Source: Nitrosomonadaceae bacterium (lineage in GTDB: Bacteria > Pseudomonadota > Gammaproteobacteria > Burkholderiales > Usitatibacteraceae). From it: a stretch of DNA of 27,225 bases. Location of the stretch: contig JAJTHU010000088.1 of the NCBI GenBank assembly GCA_021300055.1, forward strand, positions 1 to 27,225. The letters are read 5' to 3'. Made by a program: the position numbers and the translations under genes. The notes beneath the pieces are model-generated. The model was not told the DNA's origin and did not search any database. It saw only the letters and a program-made list of their open reading frames with translations. Position 1 is the first letter of the stretch, and the number at the start of each line of letters is the position of its first letter. Positions 8,612 through 16,271 of the stretch are shown here, piece by piece.

Positions 8612-9612
8612 GCGCTGCCGACCACCGGGCGAATGGATATTTCTGCGGCAGTCAGCGCGACTCGAGCACCAGCCCGCTCGACAATCAACGCACCCGCCGT
8701 GGATACATCAATCACGCGCGCACTGTACACCCCCTCGGTGGCGTGCACATCGACCGTCCTGCCTTCGTGTGCATTGAGCGCGCGCCACCGGTCGCGGAAA
8801 ACGGCAAAGCTGCCGCGTTGAAACTCGTCGAGTACATCGACAAGTTCAGTGAGTACCCGCGCCAACAAAGTGTGGCGACTCAACGCAGGGCTTGGCACAG
8901 CCGTATCGCGCGTCTCCGCAGCAATATCGGTAACCGCTTGATCGATGCTCGCCTTGAAGTCGTCACTCACACGCACGTTGATGCCCACACCAATCACGGC
9001 TGCGGTTGGGCCCAGCATATCACCCTGCGTTTCAATCAACACACCGCCAAGTTTCTTATCGCGCACCACAATATCGTTCGGCCATTTAAGTTGCGCGTCC
9101 ACACCCAACGCACGCAATGCTTGCGCGACCGCCACACCAACGACCAGCGATAGCCCGCCCAAGTCTGCCGCACCGCGCTCAAACCGCCAAAGCAGCGAAA
9201 ACGTCAACGACGCGCCGAGAGCTGACTGCCACGCACGGCCGCGTCGCCCACGACCGGCGGTCTGTACTTCCGCCGCAAGACAAGTGCCTGAAGCGGCACC
9301 GAGTAGTGCCTGATTCATCAGTGCGGTATTTGTTGAATCGATCACATCGACGAGTTGTACGTCGAGACGTGCTTGATGTGTGCCGAGCGCCTTCCGTAGC
9401 TTGGCAATGTCCAGCAGCTCAAGCGGCTCGGCCAATCGGTAACCACGCTTTGTCAACGAAAATACTTGCACACCGAGCTTATCGGCGTCCTTGAGCGCGT
9501 CAGAGATGGCGCTCCGCGATACGCCGTGGCGCGCGGCGATTTCTGCGCCAGAGGTGAAGTGCGCATCCGAGAGCTCGCGCAAGACAGCGAAAGTGAGCGG
9601 CCGAACAATCAT
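8608..9612 (-). CDS. birA: Biotin-[acetyl-CoA-carboxylase] ligase BirA, with N-terminal HTH
   Basis: Attaches biotin to the carboxyl carrier protein of acetyl-CoA carboxylase. The 334 residues contain an N-terminal winged-helix part (SGAEIAARHGVSRSAISDALKDADKLGVQVFSLTKRGYRL), the catalytic loop QTAGRGRRGRAWQS, the core KWPNDIVVRDKKLGGVLIE and a C-terminal SH3-like domain (VDVHATEGVYSARVIDVSTAGALIVE). The HTH makes it a possible bifunctional biotin repressor. I chose the ATG at 9612, four bases after the stop of the HAD gene; a longer in-frame start at 9663 would overlap that gene by 47 bases and add residues with no family likeness. No clear Shine-Dalgarno is visible, which fits coupling. Confidence 0.94.
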   Translation of the reverse strand: MIVRPLTFAVLRELSDAHFTSGAEIAARHGVSRSAISDALKDADKLGVQVFSLTKRGYRLAEPLELLDIAKLRKALGTHQARLDVQLVDVIDSTNTALMNQALLGAASGTCLAAEVQTAGRGRRGRAWQSALGASLTFSLLWRFERGAADLGGLSLVVGVAVAQALRALGVDAQLKWPNDIVVRDKKLGGVLIETQGDMLGPTAAVIGVGINVRVSDDFKASIDQAVTDIAAETRDTAVPSPALSRHTLLARVLTELVDVLDEFQRGSFAVFRDRWRALNAHEGRTVDVHATEGVYSARVIDVSTAGALIVERAGARVALTAAEISIRPVVGSA

Positions 9613-9616
9613 CAAA

Positions 9617-10489
9617 TCAAGACTGCTCTGACTTGCAAACGGCGACTTCCTGCGCGTACGCAATTCCAGCGATCACGCTATCGAGCAACAAGCGCACGCG
9701 CGCACTCAGCTTGCTCGTACCACGATAGTCCGCCGGCGCGATGAAATCAACGCGCCCCGCGTTCAACAGCGACATGCAGGTGGCTTTGGTCTTGGAAACC
9801 TTGGGGTTGTACACCGCAACAGCATGTCCGCCACTCTTCTTGGTGAGCGCCATCGACGGCACATCGGTCATGCCATCGCCAAGATAGATGATGTTGGAGA
9901 ACGGAATGGGACGTTCGCCCTCAGGCATATGCTCGTTAATCGACTCCGCAAGCGACTCTTTGCCCTTGTTGATACGAAACAAAAATTGCGTTTTTGAAGT
10001 ATCAGTGATGAGCAACTTCGGGAAAGTTGCTATGCCGTATTGGTTGAAGTGGTACTCGGACGCATAGATTTGCTTGAAATACTTGCGAATGGAAACCCCC
10101 TCGAGGATTTCTTTTTGCCCAGCCGAGATGATGTAGTGCTGCACCCGCGCGGTACCTCCACTACGCTTCTTGACGTAAGCATCGATCGCTGGAAACCACG
10201 CTTCCACACCAGGGAAGTACTTAATGCGTGACGCCATGCGCGCAAAGTCATCACGGGTGACCTTGATGTCGTCGTGCTTGTAGAGCTTTTCCATCATCAA
10301 GCGCATGTAAGTCAGCATGGGGTCTGAACTTGTCGCGCGGGCTTCTTCGTGCACCAGCGCCCAGAACGCCTCAGGCTCGATGCCGATCTTGGGCAGCACG
10401 GTGTACTCCTGCATCGGCTGCGGCGACAGCGTGCCGTCGAAGTCGTACACCATGGCGATGATGTTTTGGGTGAATGACTTTTTGGTCAT
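9617..10489 (-). CDS. HAD-superfamily hydrolase (phosphoserine-phosphatase-like)
   Basis: 290 residues. HAD motif I is VYDFDGTLSPQPMQEY near residue 14, with the nucleophile and acid/base Asp pair in DFDGT; motif II is the Ser of YIISAGQKEIL; motif III/IV is IIYLGDGMTDVPSMAL, with two metal-binding Asp residues. A mainly helical insert between motif I and II (residues about 25-110) acts as the cap. The substrate cannot be told from sequence; the protein belongs to the broad group annotated as haloacid dehalogenase-like or phosphoserine phosphatase-like. First gene of the operon with birA, coaX and the SPOR gene. No Shine-Dalgarno is visible before the ATG. The terminator of the upstream Bug gene lies 31 bases away. 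Confidence 0.85.
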   Translation of the reverse strand: MTKKSFTQNIIAMVYDFDGTLSPQPMQEYTVLPKIGIEPEAFWALVHEEARATSSDPMLTYMRLMMEKLYKHDDIKVTRDDFARMASRIKYFPGVEAWFPAIDAYVKKRSGGTARVQHYIISAGQKEILEGVSIRKYFKQIYASEYHFNQYGIATFPKLLITDTSKTQFLFRINKGKESLAESINEHMPEGERPIPFSNIIYLGDGMTDVPSMALTKKSGGHAVAVYNPKVSKTKATCMSLLNAGRVDFIAPADYRGTSKLSARVRLLLDSVIAGIAYAQEVAVCKSEQS

Positions 10490-10510
10490 ACGGGAAGTTT
10501 AGCGTCACCG

Positions 10511-10545
10511 GAAAAAGAAAACGCCCCGCGAGCGGGGCGTTTTTC
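10511..10545 (-). terminator. Strong intrinsic terminator (bidirectional)
   Basis: ACGCCCCG (10521-10528) and CGGGGCGT (10533-10540) form an 8-bp stem with a CGAG loop. It is flanked by A-rich bases on the left (TTTCTTTTTC on the minus strand) and TTTTC on the right. It ends transcription of the Bug gene before the HAD-birA operon. Confidence 0.88.
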
Positions 10546-10560
10546 TCCATCCTTCATATC

Positions 10561-10675
10561 GGTCGCAGTAGCGACCATCGAGCAGAAAGCGTCGCGAGCG
10601 CTGAATATTGGGTTGACCGCGAGGAAAGCGCTATGTCGATAACGCGACGCAGCGGTCAGCCCAAGATTCGAGCGC
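10561..10675 (-). other. Structured 3' region downstream of the Bug gene
   Basis: Two inverted repeats lie between the Bug stop and its terminator. One is GGTCGC-AGTA-GCGACC (10561-10576). The other is a long imperfect hairpin whose arms are 10598-10620 and 10652-10675 (GCGCT ... TTGGG-T/C-TGACCGC), separated by 31 bases. The whole stretch from stop codon to terminator is about 155 bases without a gene. Confidence 0.55.
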
Positions 10676-10695
10676 AGCAGCTTTATGCGTGTGAA

Positions 10696-11673
10696 TCAGT
10701 CGGCGTAGACCCCAGCCTTCTTGATGATCGGCGCCCACTTAGCAATCTCAGACGCCAATTGCGCGCGGAGCGCTTCGGGCGTTTGGCGGTTTGCGGGTTC
10801 TGGTGCAGTGCCCAAGCCTGCGAAGCGCTCGATGACGTCCTTGTCCTTGAGCGCATCTTGCAAGGCCTTCTGGATACGATCATTGATCGCTTTTGGCGTG
10901 CCTTTTGGTGTCCAGATGCCGTGCCAGACGCCGACGTTGAAGCCCTTCAAGCCAGCGGCATCGGCCGTTGGCAGATTTGGCAGCGAAGCGACTGGGGTCT
11001 TGGACGTCACAGCGTAAGCCTTGATCTTGTCGCCTTTGATTTGCGCGGTGGTGTTTGTGGTTTGGTCGCACATCAAGTCAACCTGGCCACCCATCAGATC
11101 GGTCATCGCGGGGCCCGTGCCCTTGTATGGAACGGTCAGCAGGTCGGTTTCGATCGTGCTCATGAACAGCATGCCGCAAAGATGCGACGCAGAGCCGATA
11201 CCCGCGTTGGCCAAAGAGACTTTGGCCTTGTTGGCTTTGACGTACGCAACCATTTCTTTGAAATCCTTCGGTGGGAAGTCTTTCTTCGCAACGAAGGTCA
11301 TCGGCACTTCGGTAACCAAGCCGATCGGCTCAAGGTCTTTGGTCGCGTCGTACTTCAGGGTGCGATAGAGCGAAGGTGCCGTCGAAATACCAATGTGCAT
11401 CAACAGCATGGTGTAGCCATCGGGCTGCGCAGAGACCGCACGCTGCACGCCAATCGTTCCGCCGGCGCCGCCGACGTTCTCGATGATGACTTGCTGGCCG
11501 AGCGACTTCGACATCACTTGGCCGATGGTGCGCGCGACGGTGTCGGTGGGTCCACCGGCAGCGAACGGCACGATCATGGTGATGGGTTTTTCAGGGTACG
11601 CAGCTTGTGCGGCGCCGAGCGACAACGTCGCGGCGACAGCAGCAACAGCGGCGAGGATTTTTTTCAAGGTCAT
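10696..11673 (-). CDS. Bug-family tripartite tricarboxylate transporter substrate-binding protein
   Basis: 325 residues. A Sec signal peptide (MTLKKILAAVAAVAATLSLGAAQA) precedes the mature start AYPEKPITMIVPFAAGGPTDTVAR, which is the hallmark of the Bug/TctC family. QVIIENVGGAGGTIG and TVPYKGTGPAMTDLMGGQVDLM are further family signatures. These periplasmic proteins capture organic acids or similar small ligands. No tctA/tctB membrane genes are nearby, which is normal for the many orphan Bug paralogs of betaproteobacteria, so the ligand is unknown. The start is supported by GGAGGAG just upstream. A TAGAAT -10-like hexamer lies at 11740-11745 on the minus strand. Confidence 0.94.
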   Translation of the reverse strand: MTLKKILAAVAAVAATLSLGAAQAAYPEKPITMIVPFAAGGPTDTVARTIGQVMSKSLGQQVIIENVGGAGGTIGVQRAVSAQPDGYTMLLMHIGISTAPSLYRTLKYDATKDLEPIGLVTEVPMTFVAKKDFPPKDFKEMVAYVKANKAKVSLANAGIGSASHLCGMLFMSTIETDLLTVPYKGTGPAMTDLMGGQVDLMCDQTTNTTAQIKGDKIKAYAVTSKTPVASLPNLPTADAAGLKGFNVGVWHGIWTPKGTPKAINDRIQKALQDALKDKDVIERFAGLGTAPEPANRQTPEALRAQLASEIAKWAPIIKKAGVYAD

Positions 11674-11739
11674 AGCTCCTCCGGAGAACGATTGCTGGAA
11701 TTGGTTTTTTTGGTTTGTGTCAGATGACTCCCAGCGCGC

Positions 11740-11745
11740 ATTCTA
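11740..11745 (-). promoter_or_regulatory. Possible -10 element for the Bug gene
   Basis: TAGAAT on the minus strand, 67 bases before the start codon. No good -35 hexamer is found at 16-18 bases, so the assignment is tentative. Confidence 0.3.
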
Positions 11746-11841
11746 GCGGAGGCACTCTATGAGCGTCTGCCGCAATTGCGCCGGCGCTACCCGCAAGAAA
11801 AGCAACATTGCGCGTACCGGGAGGCAAAACTCAAGCAATGG

Positions 11842-11905
11842 TGAGCTTTTCGAGACGTTTTCCTGAAAACGCCCGCCGATACTGGGGTTTAGGTTGCGCC
11901 TAGTC
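11842..11905 (-). repeat. Intergenic repeat, family 1, copy B
   Basis: On the minus strand the element begins GACTAGGCGCAACCTAAAC, contains the hairpin CGTTTTC-AG-GAAAACG (11855-11870) and ends CGAAAAGCTCA. It resembles 21853-21929 in the same orientation: both have GGCGCAAC(C/T)TA at the start, a GGGCG/CCGGC step, a T-run/A-run hairpin and GAAAAGC at the end. It lies just downstream of the radical SAM stop and upstream of the Bug promoter region. Confidence 0.6.
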
Positions 11906-11920
11906 GCATTAAGGCACGCG

Positions 11921-13072
11921 TCAAGTGGCGCCAAAAAAAAGGCTCGGCTGCTGCAGTGTTCGGGGTGCGCGAAACTGTGTGGTGTCGAGCTCGCGCATCC
12001 GCTGGCTGCCCTGCCTGTTTAGTCCGGCCCGCCCACAGGCACGCGCGAAGCGCTCGCTCAGAAGCTTGGCAAACACCCCTTCTCCAACCATGCGACTACC
12101 GAAACGGGCATCGTAATCTCGCCCGTATCGCATTTCATTCAAGCGCGCCATGACATGCGCCGCCTTGAGCGGAAAGTGGGTGTGCAGCCAGTCGCGAAAC
12201 AGCGGCTTCAACTCCCAAGGTAGGCGCAACAGGATGTATCCGGCGCGCAGCGCGCCAGCGTCTGCAGCCTGCTGCAAGATCGCCTCCAGCTCGCTTTCGG
12301 TAAGGAACGGAATCACGGGCGCGACGTTAACGCTCACCGGAATCCCAGCGCGCGCCAGCCGCTCAATGGTTTGCAGTCGACGCTTGGGAGCCGTGGTGCG
12401 AGGTTCCAGCACGCGCGAGATATCGTGGTTCAGCGTCGTCATCGAAATGCAGGTGGACACGAGGTTGTGCCGAGCCATTTCACTGAGAAGATCAATGTCT
12501 CGCTCGATGAGGGCCGACTTGGCAACAATGCCGACGGGTTGTCGCGACGCCAGCATGACTTCGAGCAAACCGCGCGTGATTTGGTAGTGGCGCTCGATGG
12601 GTTGGTACGCATCCGTGTTGATGCCGAGGGCGATCACGTTGCACTGATAGTGCGGGCGATCGAGCGCCTCGCGCAGCAAGGGTACTGCATTGACCTTGGC
12701 AAACAACCGCGTTTCGAAGTCGAGCCCGGGTGAAAGGCCGAGGTAGGCATGTGACGGCCTTGCAAAGCAGTACACGCAGCCGTGCTCACACCCGCGGTAG
12801 GGGTTTATCGAATAGCGAAACCCGACGTCCGGCGAGTCGTTGGTCGAGATGATGGTCTTGGCAATTTCTTCGCTAACTTGCGTCTTGGGCGCGGCATGCG
12901 TACTAGTGGCTTCGTCATCGTCAGCAGTCGCCCATTCGTGAGCATCCAGCGCCTCAAAGGCAACGCGCGACCAACGCTCAAACCGTCCCTCCAGATTGAG
13001 CGACGCGCCCCGTCCTTTGTGCGCTTGATCGCGTTGGTTCGCAGTGGCGGCGTGAGTGGGCTTGAGCGGCAT
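11921..13072 (-). CDS. PA0069-family radical SAM protein (spore-photoproduct-lyase-like)
   Basis: 383 residues. The radical SAM 4Fe-4S motif is CX3CX2C in PYRGCEHGCVYCFARP (Cys95, Cys99, Cys102). It is preceded by the family's N-terminal KGRGASLNLEGRFE and by VGFRYSINPYRGCEHGC. Later segments (NVIALGINTDAYQPIER, KSALIERDIDLL, RAGIPVSVNVAPVIPFL) fit the SAM barrel. Members are annotated as Rv2578c/PA0069-like and are distantly related to spore photoproduct lyase, so a DNA-repair role is plausible but unproven. I chose the ATG at 13072, where the family likeness begins; the frame is open to 13306 but that stretch contains the LexA box and overlaps creD. There is no clear Shine-Dalgarno. Confidence 0.87.
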   Translation of the reverse strand: MPLKPTHAATANQRDQAHKGRGASLNLEGRFERWSRVAFEALDAHEWATADDDEATSTHAAPKTQVSEEIAKTIISTNDSPDVGFRYSINPYRGCEHGCVYCFARPSHAYLGLSPGLDFETRLFAKVNAVPLLREALDRPHYQCNVIALGINTDAYQPIERHYQITRGLLEVMLASRQPVGIVAKSALIERDIDLLSEMARHNLVSTCISMTTLNHDISRVLEPRTTAPKRRLQTIERLARAGIPVSVNVAPVIPFLTESELEAILQQAADAGALRAGYILLRLPWELKPLFRDWLHTHFPLKAAHVMARLNEMRYGRDYDARFGSRMVGEGVFAKLLSERFARACGRAGLNRQGSQRMRELDTTQFRAPRTLQQPSLFFGAT

Positions 13073-13190
13073 CGAAAGCGAAGTCTGGTAGCTAACGAAG
13101 ATCGACGGGAAGGACGAGAAGTACCAAATAGACGAACAGCGCGAGACGGGCGAGAGTGATGTCGCAGGAGCGCCCGCGGCATGAATCCGA

Positions 13191-13212
13191 ATACTGTTTT
13201 TTTGTACAGTAT
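13191..13212 (-). promoter_or_regulatory. LexA (SOS) box upstream of the radical SAM gene
   Basis: A 22-bp palindrome with arms ATACTGT and ACAGTAT around an 8-base T-rich core, so it matches the LexA consensus CTGT-N8-ACAG and its flanking TA on both sides. It lies in the 169-base gap between the creD stop and the radical SAM start, 119 bases before the start. A -10-like TATGAT on the minus strand (13211-13216) touches its edge, so a bound repressor would block RNA polymerase. Confidence 0.85.
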
Positions 13213-13241
13213 CATAACTTTGGCAAACCTCATAGCGTTTT

Positions 13242-14711
13242 TCACGTTTCTGCGCGACCCGCTGGCGCGTTCGTGCGCCGCGTCGCGATTGCATACCAAT
13301 CGACACGACGGGTCGCGATCATGACCGCGGCAAGGCACACAAAGACCAACACGCTGCCCATCAGCAGAGCCAGGTCCTCCGCTTGGAGCACGGCGTAAAG
13401 CACCGTAAACAGCGCCGACATACCGATCACGAAACCGATCGCGCGGCGGGTTGAGCGCAGGACGGCGGCGAGGTAATAGCCGATGATCGCGAGGCAGCCA
13501 CCGGTTGCGATCACGTACGCGCGCGCAAAAGAAAGGTGCTCAGACAGACTGAGCAGCAGCAGGAAGAATACGCACAGCGCGAGGCCGACGAATCCGTACT
13601 GGAGCGGATGTATGGCGAGCTCCTTGAGACTCTCGAACACGAAAAACGCAACGAATGTCAGCGCGATAAACAGCACGCCGTACTTGATGGCGCGCTCCAC
13701 CAATAGGTAAACGCTCAATGGCTCCACCATGCCGATGTCGATGCGCTCCAGCGCAGGGAGACGTTGCGGCATGAGTGAAGCGTCGCCAAACGATGCGACG
13801 TTCGTGTTGGCGAGGCGGTTCACCTCCCAGCGCGCGACAAACCCGTCGTCGCGAATCGTTTTTTCGATTGGCAGCCAGCGTCCGGAAAAACTCGGATGCG
13901 GCCAATCGGCGCGGATCTGGGCAGTCATCGCCCCCGCAAGCGGTGCAAGATGAAGCGCACGCGTGCCCATCAGGTCCACCTTCATTTCAAGGACGTGCCC
14001 ATCCACCGCATCTGCCACCAGGGCAGCCCCGCGCAGCGCCTCACCGCGAATTGGCATGTCTTGGCTAGCGACGTGCGCGTGGACGCCACTGGCCCAAGCT
14101 GGCACCCGCGTTCCCGCTTCGACGCTAAGCGCACGTCCGTTCCAAAGCATTTCTGGCACCCGCACAAACCCGCGCGCATCACTTACTGCAACGGTCAAGT
14201 ATGGTTCCCCTATCACGACATGGCGCGCGCTCGCCTCGCTGCCGCCGCTAATACCCAATCCCGCTGGCAGCGCAAACTTCGCCTTGATCGTGGCCCGCTG
14301 GCGATACACCAGTGCGCGGTAGATGCCCTTTTGTCTCGGCTCTACTTTGATGTCGGCATCGTAATGCAGCGTCTTCGGAACAATGACCTTGAGCAGTGTC
14401 GGTTCGTTCGACCGCAAGCCGCCACGCATCGCAGGCGCCGGTGGCTCTGCGCGAAGCTGGTACGGGACGACTAGGATCGGCCCCACCAACTGCTGCTCAC
14501 CCGCGGCGCTCTCTGCGATGGACGCTTCAACTTGGCCCTGCAAGCGCTGCCGCTCGGCGACGATCCCCTGCACCATCGCAAGGGGGATCAGCAAGAGCAA
14601 GGACAGAATCAAGATGGCCGCAATCTTTAGCGCGAGTCGTAACGAGGAGAGCGGCTGGTGCTCTATCTCGGACCGGTGATTGGGTGACGCAGAGGATATT
14701 GGGGAAGCCAT
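13242..14711 (-). CDS. creD: Inner-membrane protein CreD
   Basis: 489 residues. One N-terminal membrane helix (about residues 28-48, LKIAAILILSLLLLIPLAMVQGIVAERQ) is followed by a large periplasmic part. A C-terminal block of about five helices starts at the family motif SVYLLVERAIKYGVLFIALTF and ends near residue 470. CreD is controlled by the CreBC two-component system in E. coli, and by similar systems in other proteobacteria, and affects envelope integrity and beta-lactam response. Here the nearby two-component system is of the PdsRS type instead. The VIT-like gene lies directly upstream on the same strand (141-base gap with hairpins). No Shine-Dalgarno is obvious before the ATG. Confidence 0.92.
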   Translation of the reverse strand: MASPISSASPNHRSEIEHQPLSSLRLALKIAAILILSLLLLIPLAMVQGIVAERQRLQGQVEASIAESAAGEQQLVGPILVVPYQLRAEPPAPAMRGGLRSNEPTLLKVIVPKTLHYDADIKVEPRQKGIYRALVYRQRATIKAKFALPAGLGISGGSEASARHVVIGEPYLTVAVSDARGFVRVPEMLWNGRALSVEAGTRVPAWASGVHAHVASQDMPIRGEALRGAALVADAVDGHVLEMKVDLMGTRALHLAPLAGAMTAQIRADWPHPSFSGRWLPIEKTIRDDGFVARWEVNRLANTNVASFGDASLMPQRLPALERIDIGMVEPLSVYLLVERAIKYGVLFIALTFVAFFVFESLKELAIHPLQYGFVGLALCVFFLLLLSLSEHLSFARAYVIATGGCLAIIGYYLAAVLRSTRRAIGFVIGMSALFTVLYAVLQAEDLALLMGSVLVFVCLAAVMIATRRVDWYAIATRRTNAPAGRAET

Positions 14712-14754
14712 TGAGTTTGGAGGTGTTTAGTCGACGACAGGATGAAGGTTGGGC

Positions 14755-14825
14755 GGCCAAGGCTCGCTTGGCCCAGAGGGTGCCCGCTCGCTAGCAGGGG
14801 AGGGGTTGTTTTGCGAGCGGGCACC
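14755..14825 (-). other. Tandem hairpins between the VIT-like gene and creD
   Basis: GGCCAAG-GCTCG-CTTGGCC (14755-14773) and a perfect 13-bp stem GGTGCCCGCTCGC/GCGAGCGGGCACC (14779-14791 with 14813-14825, 21-base loop). No T-run follows on the minus strand. They could partly end transcription or set the relative level of the two genes. Confidence 0.5.
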
Positions 14826-14852
14826 TTGCTCCGAGGTCAGTTGCTGCCGCGC

Positions 14853-15995
14853 TTACTTCCAGCGCAGCCTGAATTCGTCGTCTATTGCAATGGCCGGCGC
14901 TGCCCAAGCGGCTCCGGTGATGCGACCTGCCCCAGGCACCGCACTGGGCAAACGTTCAATCGACACGCCCAGCGGCCGCTGCAAGAGCGTAACGGGCTGT
15001 GCGCTACGCCATTCGATCCAAACCGAGCCCGGTGCCACGGCATCGACATAACCATGCACGTCGCGCTCTTCCTCTGGCAGATCGATGTCTACTGCGCGCT
15101 CGAGCGGATGCGCTTTAGGCGCGAGCGGTAAATCGAGCGCGCGCACACCGTCGATCTCGTCAATCTGAACTTCATACTCGTAGCGAACAATCACGGTCTC
15201 GCCCGGAACGTATGCGTTAATCTCATCGGTAGCGAGCGTCAAGAAGCGCCCTGCGGGGCGCGTGAATCCGCGAAGTACGCGCGGCCCGTCGGCTTGTAGC
15301 AGCGCTTCGTCTGCGCTCGCCATGATGGCGTTGTCCGCGCGCCAATCCCCGGTGAGCCGCGCCAGCTCAACCGCGCGCTCTCCAGCGTCGTTTTCAATAA
15401 AGACGTTCAAAAGCTTTGCACCCGACGGGAGAACGGTGTGGAACCACGTTGGCACAACGCGCACCATCTCCTCTGGATCGTCGGCTTGCGCGTGCACGGG
15501 CAGCTCTGCCGCAGGCAACAAATCTGGCAGCACAAACGACTGCATGACCGTGATGCGCGCGACAGCCCCATCAATCACCACGTGCCAATCGCGCTCACTG
15601 GCATAGATAGGCTCCGACTCACAACCGCCGCCGATGTACATATTGCCGGGCATCGCGGCAATCAACGCTTCGTATTCGCCCATTGCGTCATCGCCCTGCT
15701 CGGCGCTGAAACTCAAGCCGGACCCGAGCAACGCCGTGATGCCTGCCTCGACTGGCTGCGCGCCCAGCTCGTCACGCAGTACCAGCAAACCGCCTTCGTG
15801 CGACTCAGTCCACGCAACCGCGGACGCATCGGCAGTGGTACTCCGCGTCAGCAACAGCGTGGTACCCACTGCCGCTGCACTTGCGGTTACGCCGACGGCG
15901 ATCGCCGCAGCGACCATCTTGGCAAAGTCGCGCATGGGGCGCGGTGCGGCGGGTTTCGCTGTATCTGCGGCACTTGCAGAATCGAGTTGGTGCAT
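14853..15995 (-). CDS. Membrane-anchored periplasmic protein with a VIT-like domain
   Basis: 380 residues. A short cytoplasmic N-terminus and one hydrophobic helix (about residues 26-50) precede a large exported part. Residues from about 132 look like a VIT (vault/inter-alpha-trypsin) fold: DWHVVIDGAVARITVMQSFVLPD, then WFHTVLPSGAKLLNVFIENDAG, then INAYVPGETVIVRYEYEVQIDEIDGVRALDLPLAP. I see no VWA metal-site motif and no LPxTG-like tail, so it is not a complete sortase target of the VIT-VWA type. AGGGGAC lies seven bases before the ATG. The gene is divergent from the PdsRS-like regulators and upstream of creD, so a shared envelope function under that system is likely. The VIT call is by eye and moderate. 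Confidence 0.6.
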   Translation of the reverse strand: MHQLDSASAADTAKPAAPRPMRDFAKMVAAAIAVGVTASAAAVGTTLLLTRSTTADASAVAWTESHEGGLLVLRDELGAQPVEAGITALLGSGLSFSAEQGDDAMGEYEALIAAMPGNMYIGGGCESEPIYASERDWHVVIDGAVARITVMQSFVLPDLLPAAELPVHAQADDPEEMVRVVPTWFHTVLPSGAKLLNVFIENDAGERAVELARLTGDWRADNAIMASADEALLQADGPRVLRGFTRPAGRFLTLATDEINAYVPGETVIVRYEYEVQIDEIDGVRALDLPLAPKAHPLERAVDIDLPEEERDVHGYVDAVAPGSVWIEWRSAQPVTLLQRPLGVSIERLPSAVPGAGRITGAAWAAPAIAIDDEFRLRWK

Positions 15996-16271
15996 GATGT
16001 GGTCCCCTTTGCGTGGTTGGCGTTAACGTGAGCGAGTAGTTGGCGTATCGAATCAAGCTGATTGCGCGTCACGCGCCACCCCGATCCGATGCACGCATTA
16101 CCCGCCCCAAATCGGGCAACAACACGCTTGGGTTGGGGCACAATCGCGCACAAATCGTGGCAACTTTGTGGCACGCCCCCGTCAGCACTGCCCGCACCCC
16201 GCCGCAGTCGCTATAGTCAGCACTGTCGGTCCGAAACGCATCTCAGAACACAACCACCCCCAGCCCACACC
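15996..16271. promoter_or_regulatory. Divergent control region between the VIT-like gene and the PdsRS-like system
   Basis: A 276-base spacer holding both promoters. GTGGCA occurs twice (16157-16162 and 16168-16173) exactly 11 bases apart, the spacing typical of OmpR-family regulator boxes. Just upstream GCACAA occurs twice, 10 bases apart (16138-16143, 16148-16153). A -10-like TATAGT (16212-16217) lies 55 bases before the response regulator start with no good -35, as expected for an activated promoter. Confidence 0.5.

Noticed and set aside
10474..11727. 417-codon open frame on the plus strand over the Bug gene
   Set aside because: It is the antisense shadow of a gene with a clear signal peptide, family motifs and Shine-Dalgarno, and it runs through a terminator; the translation has no domain.
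11743..11934. 63-residue minus-strand frame containing the family 1 repeat
   Set aside because: It overlaps the radical SAM gene end and the Bug promoter region. Its only similarity is to the other repeat copy, which fits a DNA/RNA repeat better than a protein.
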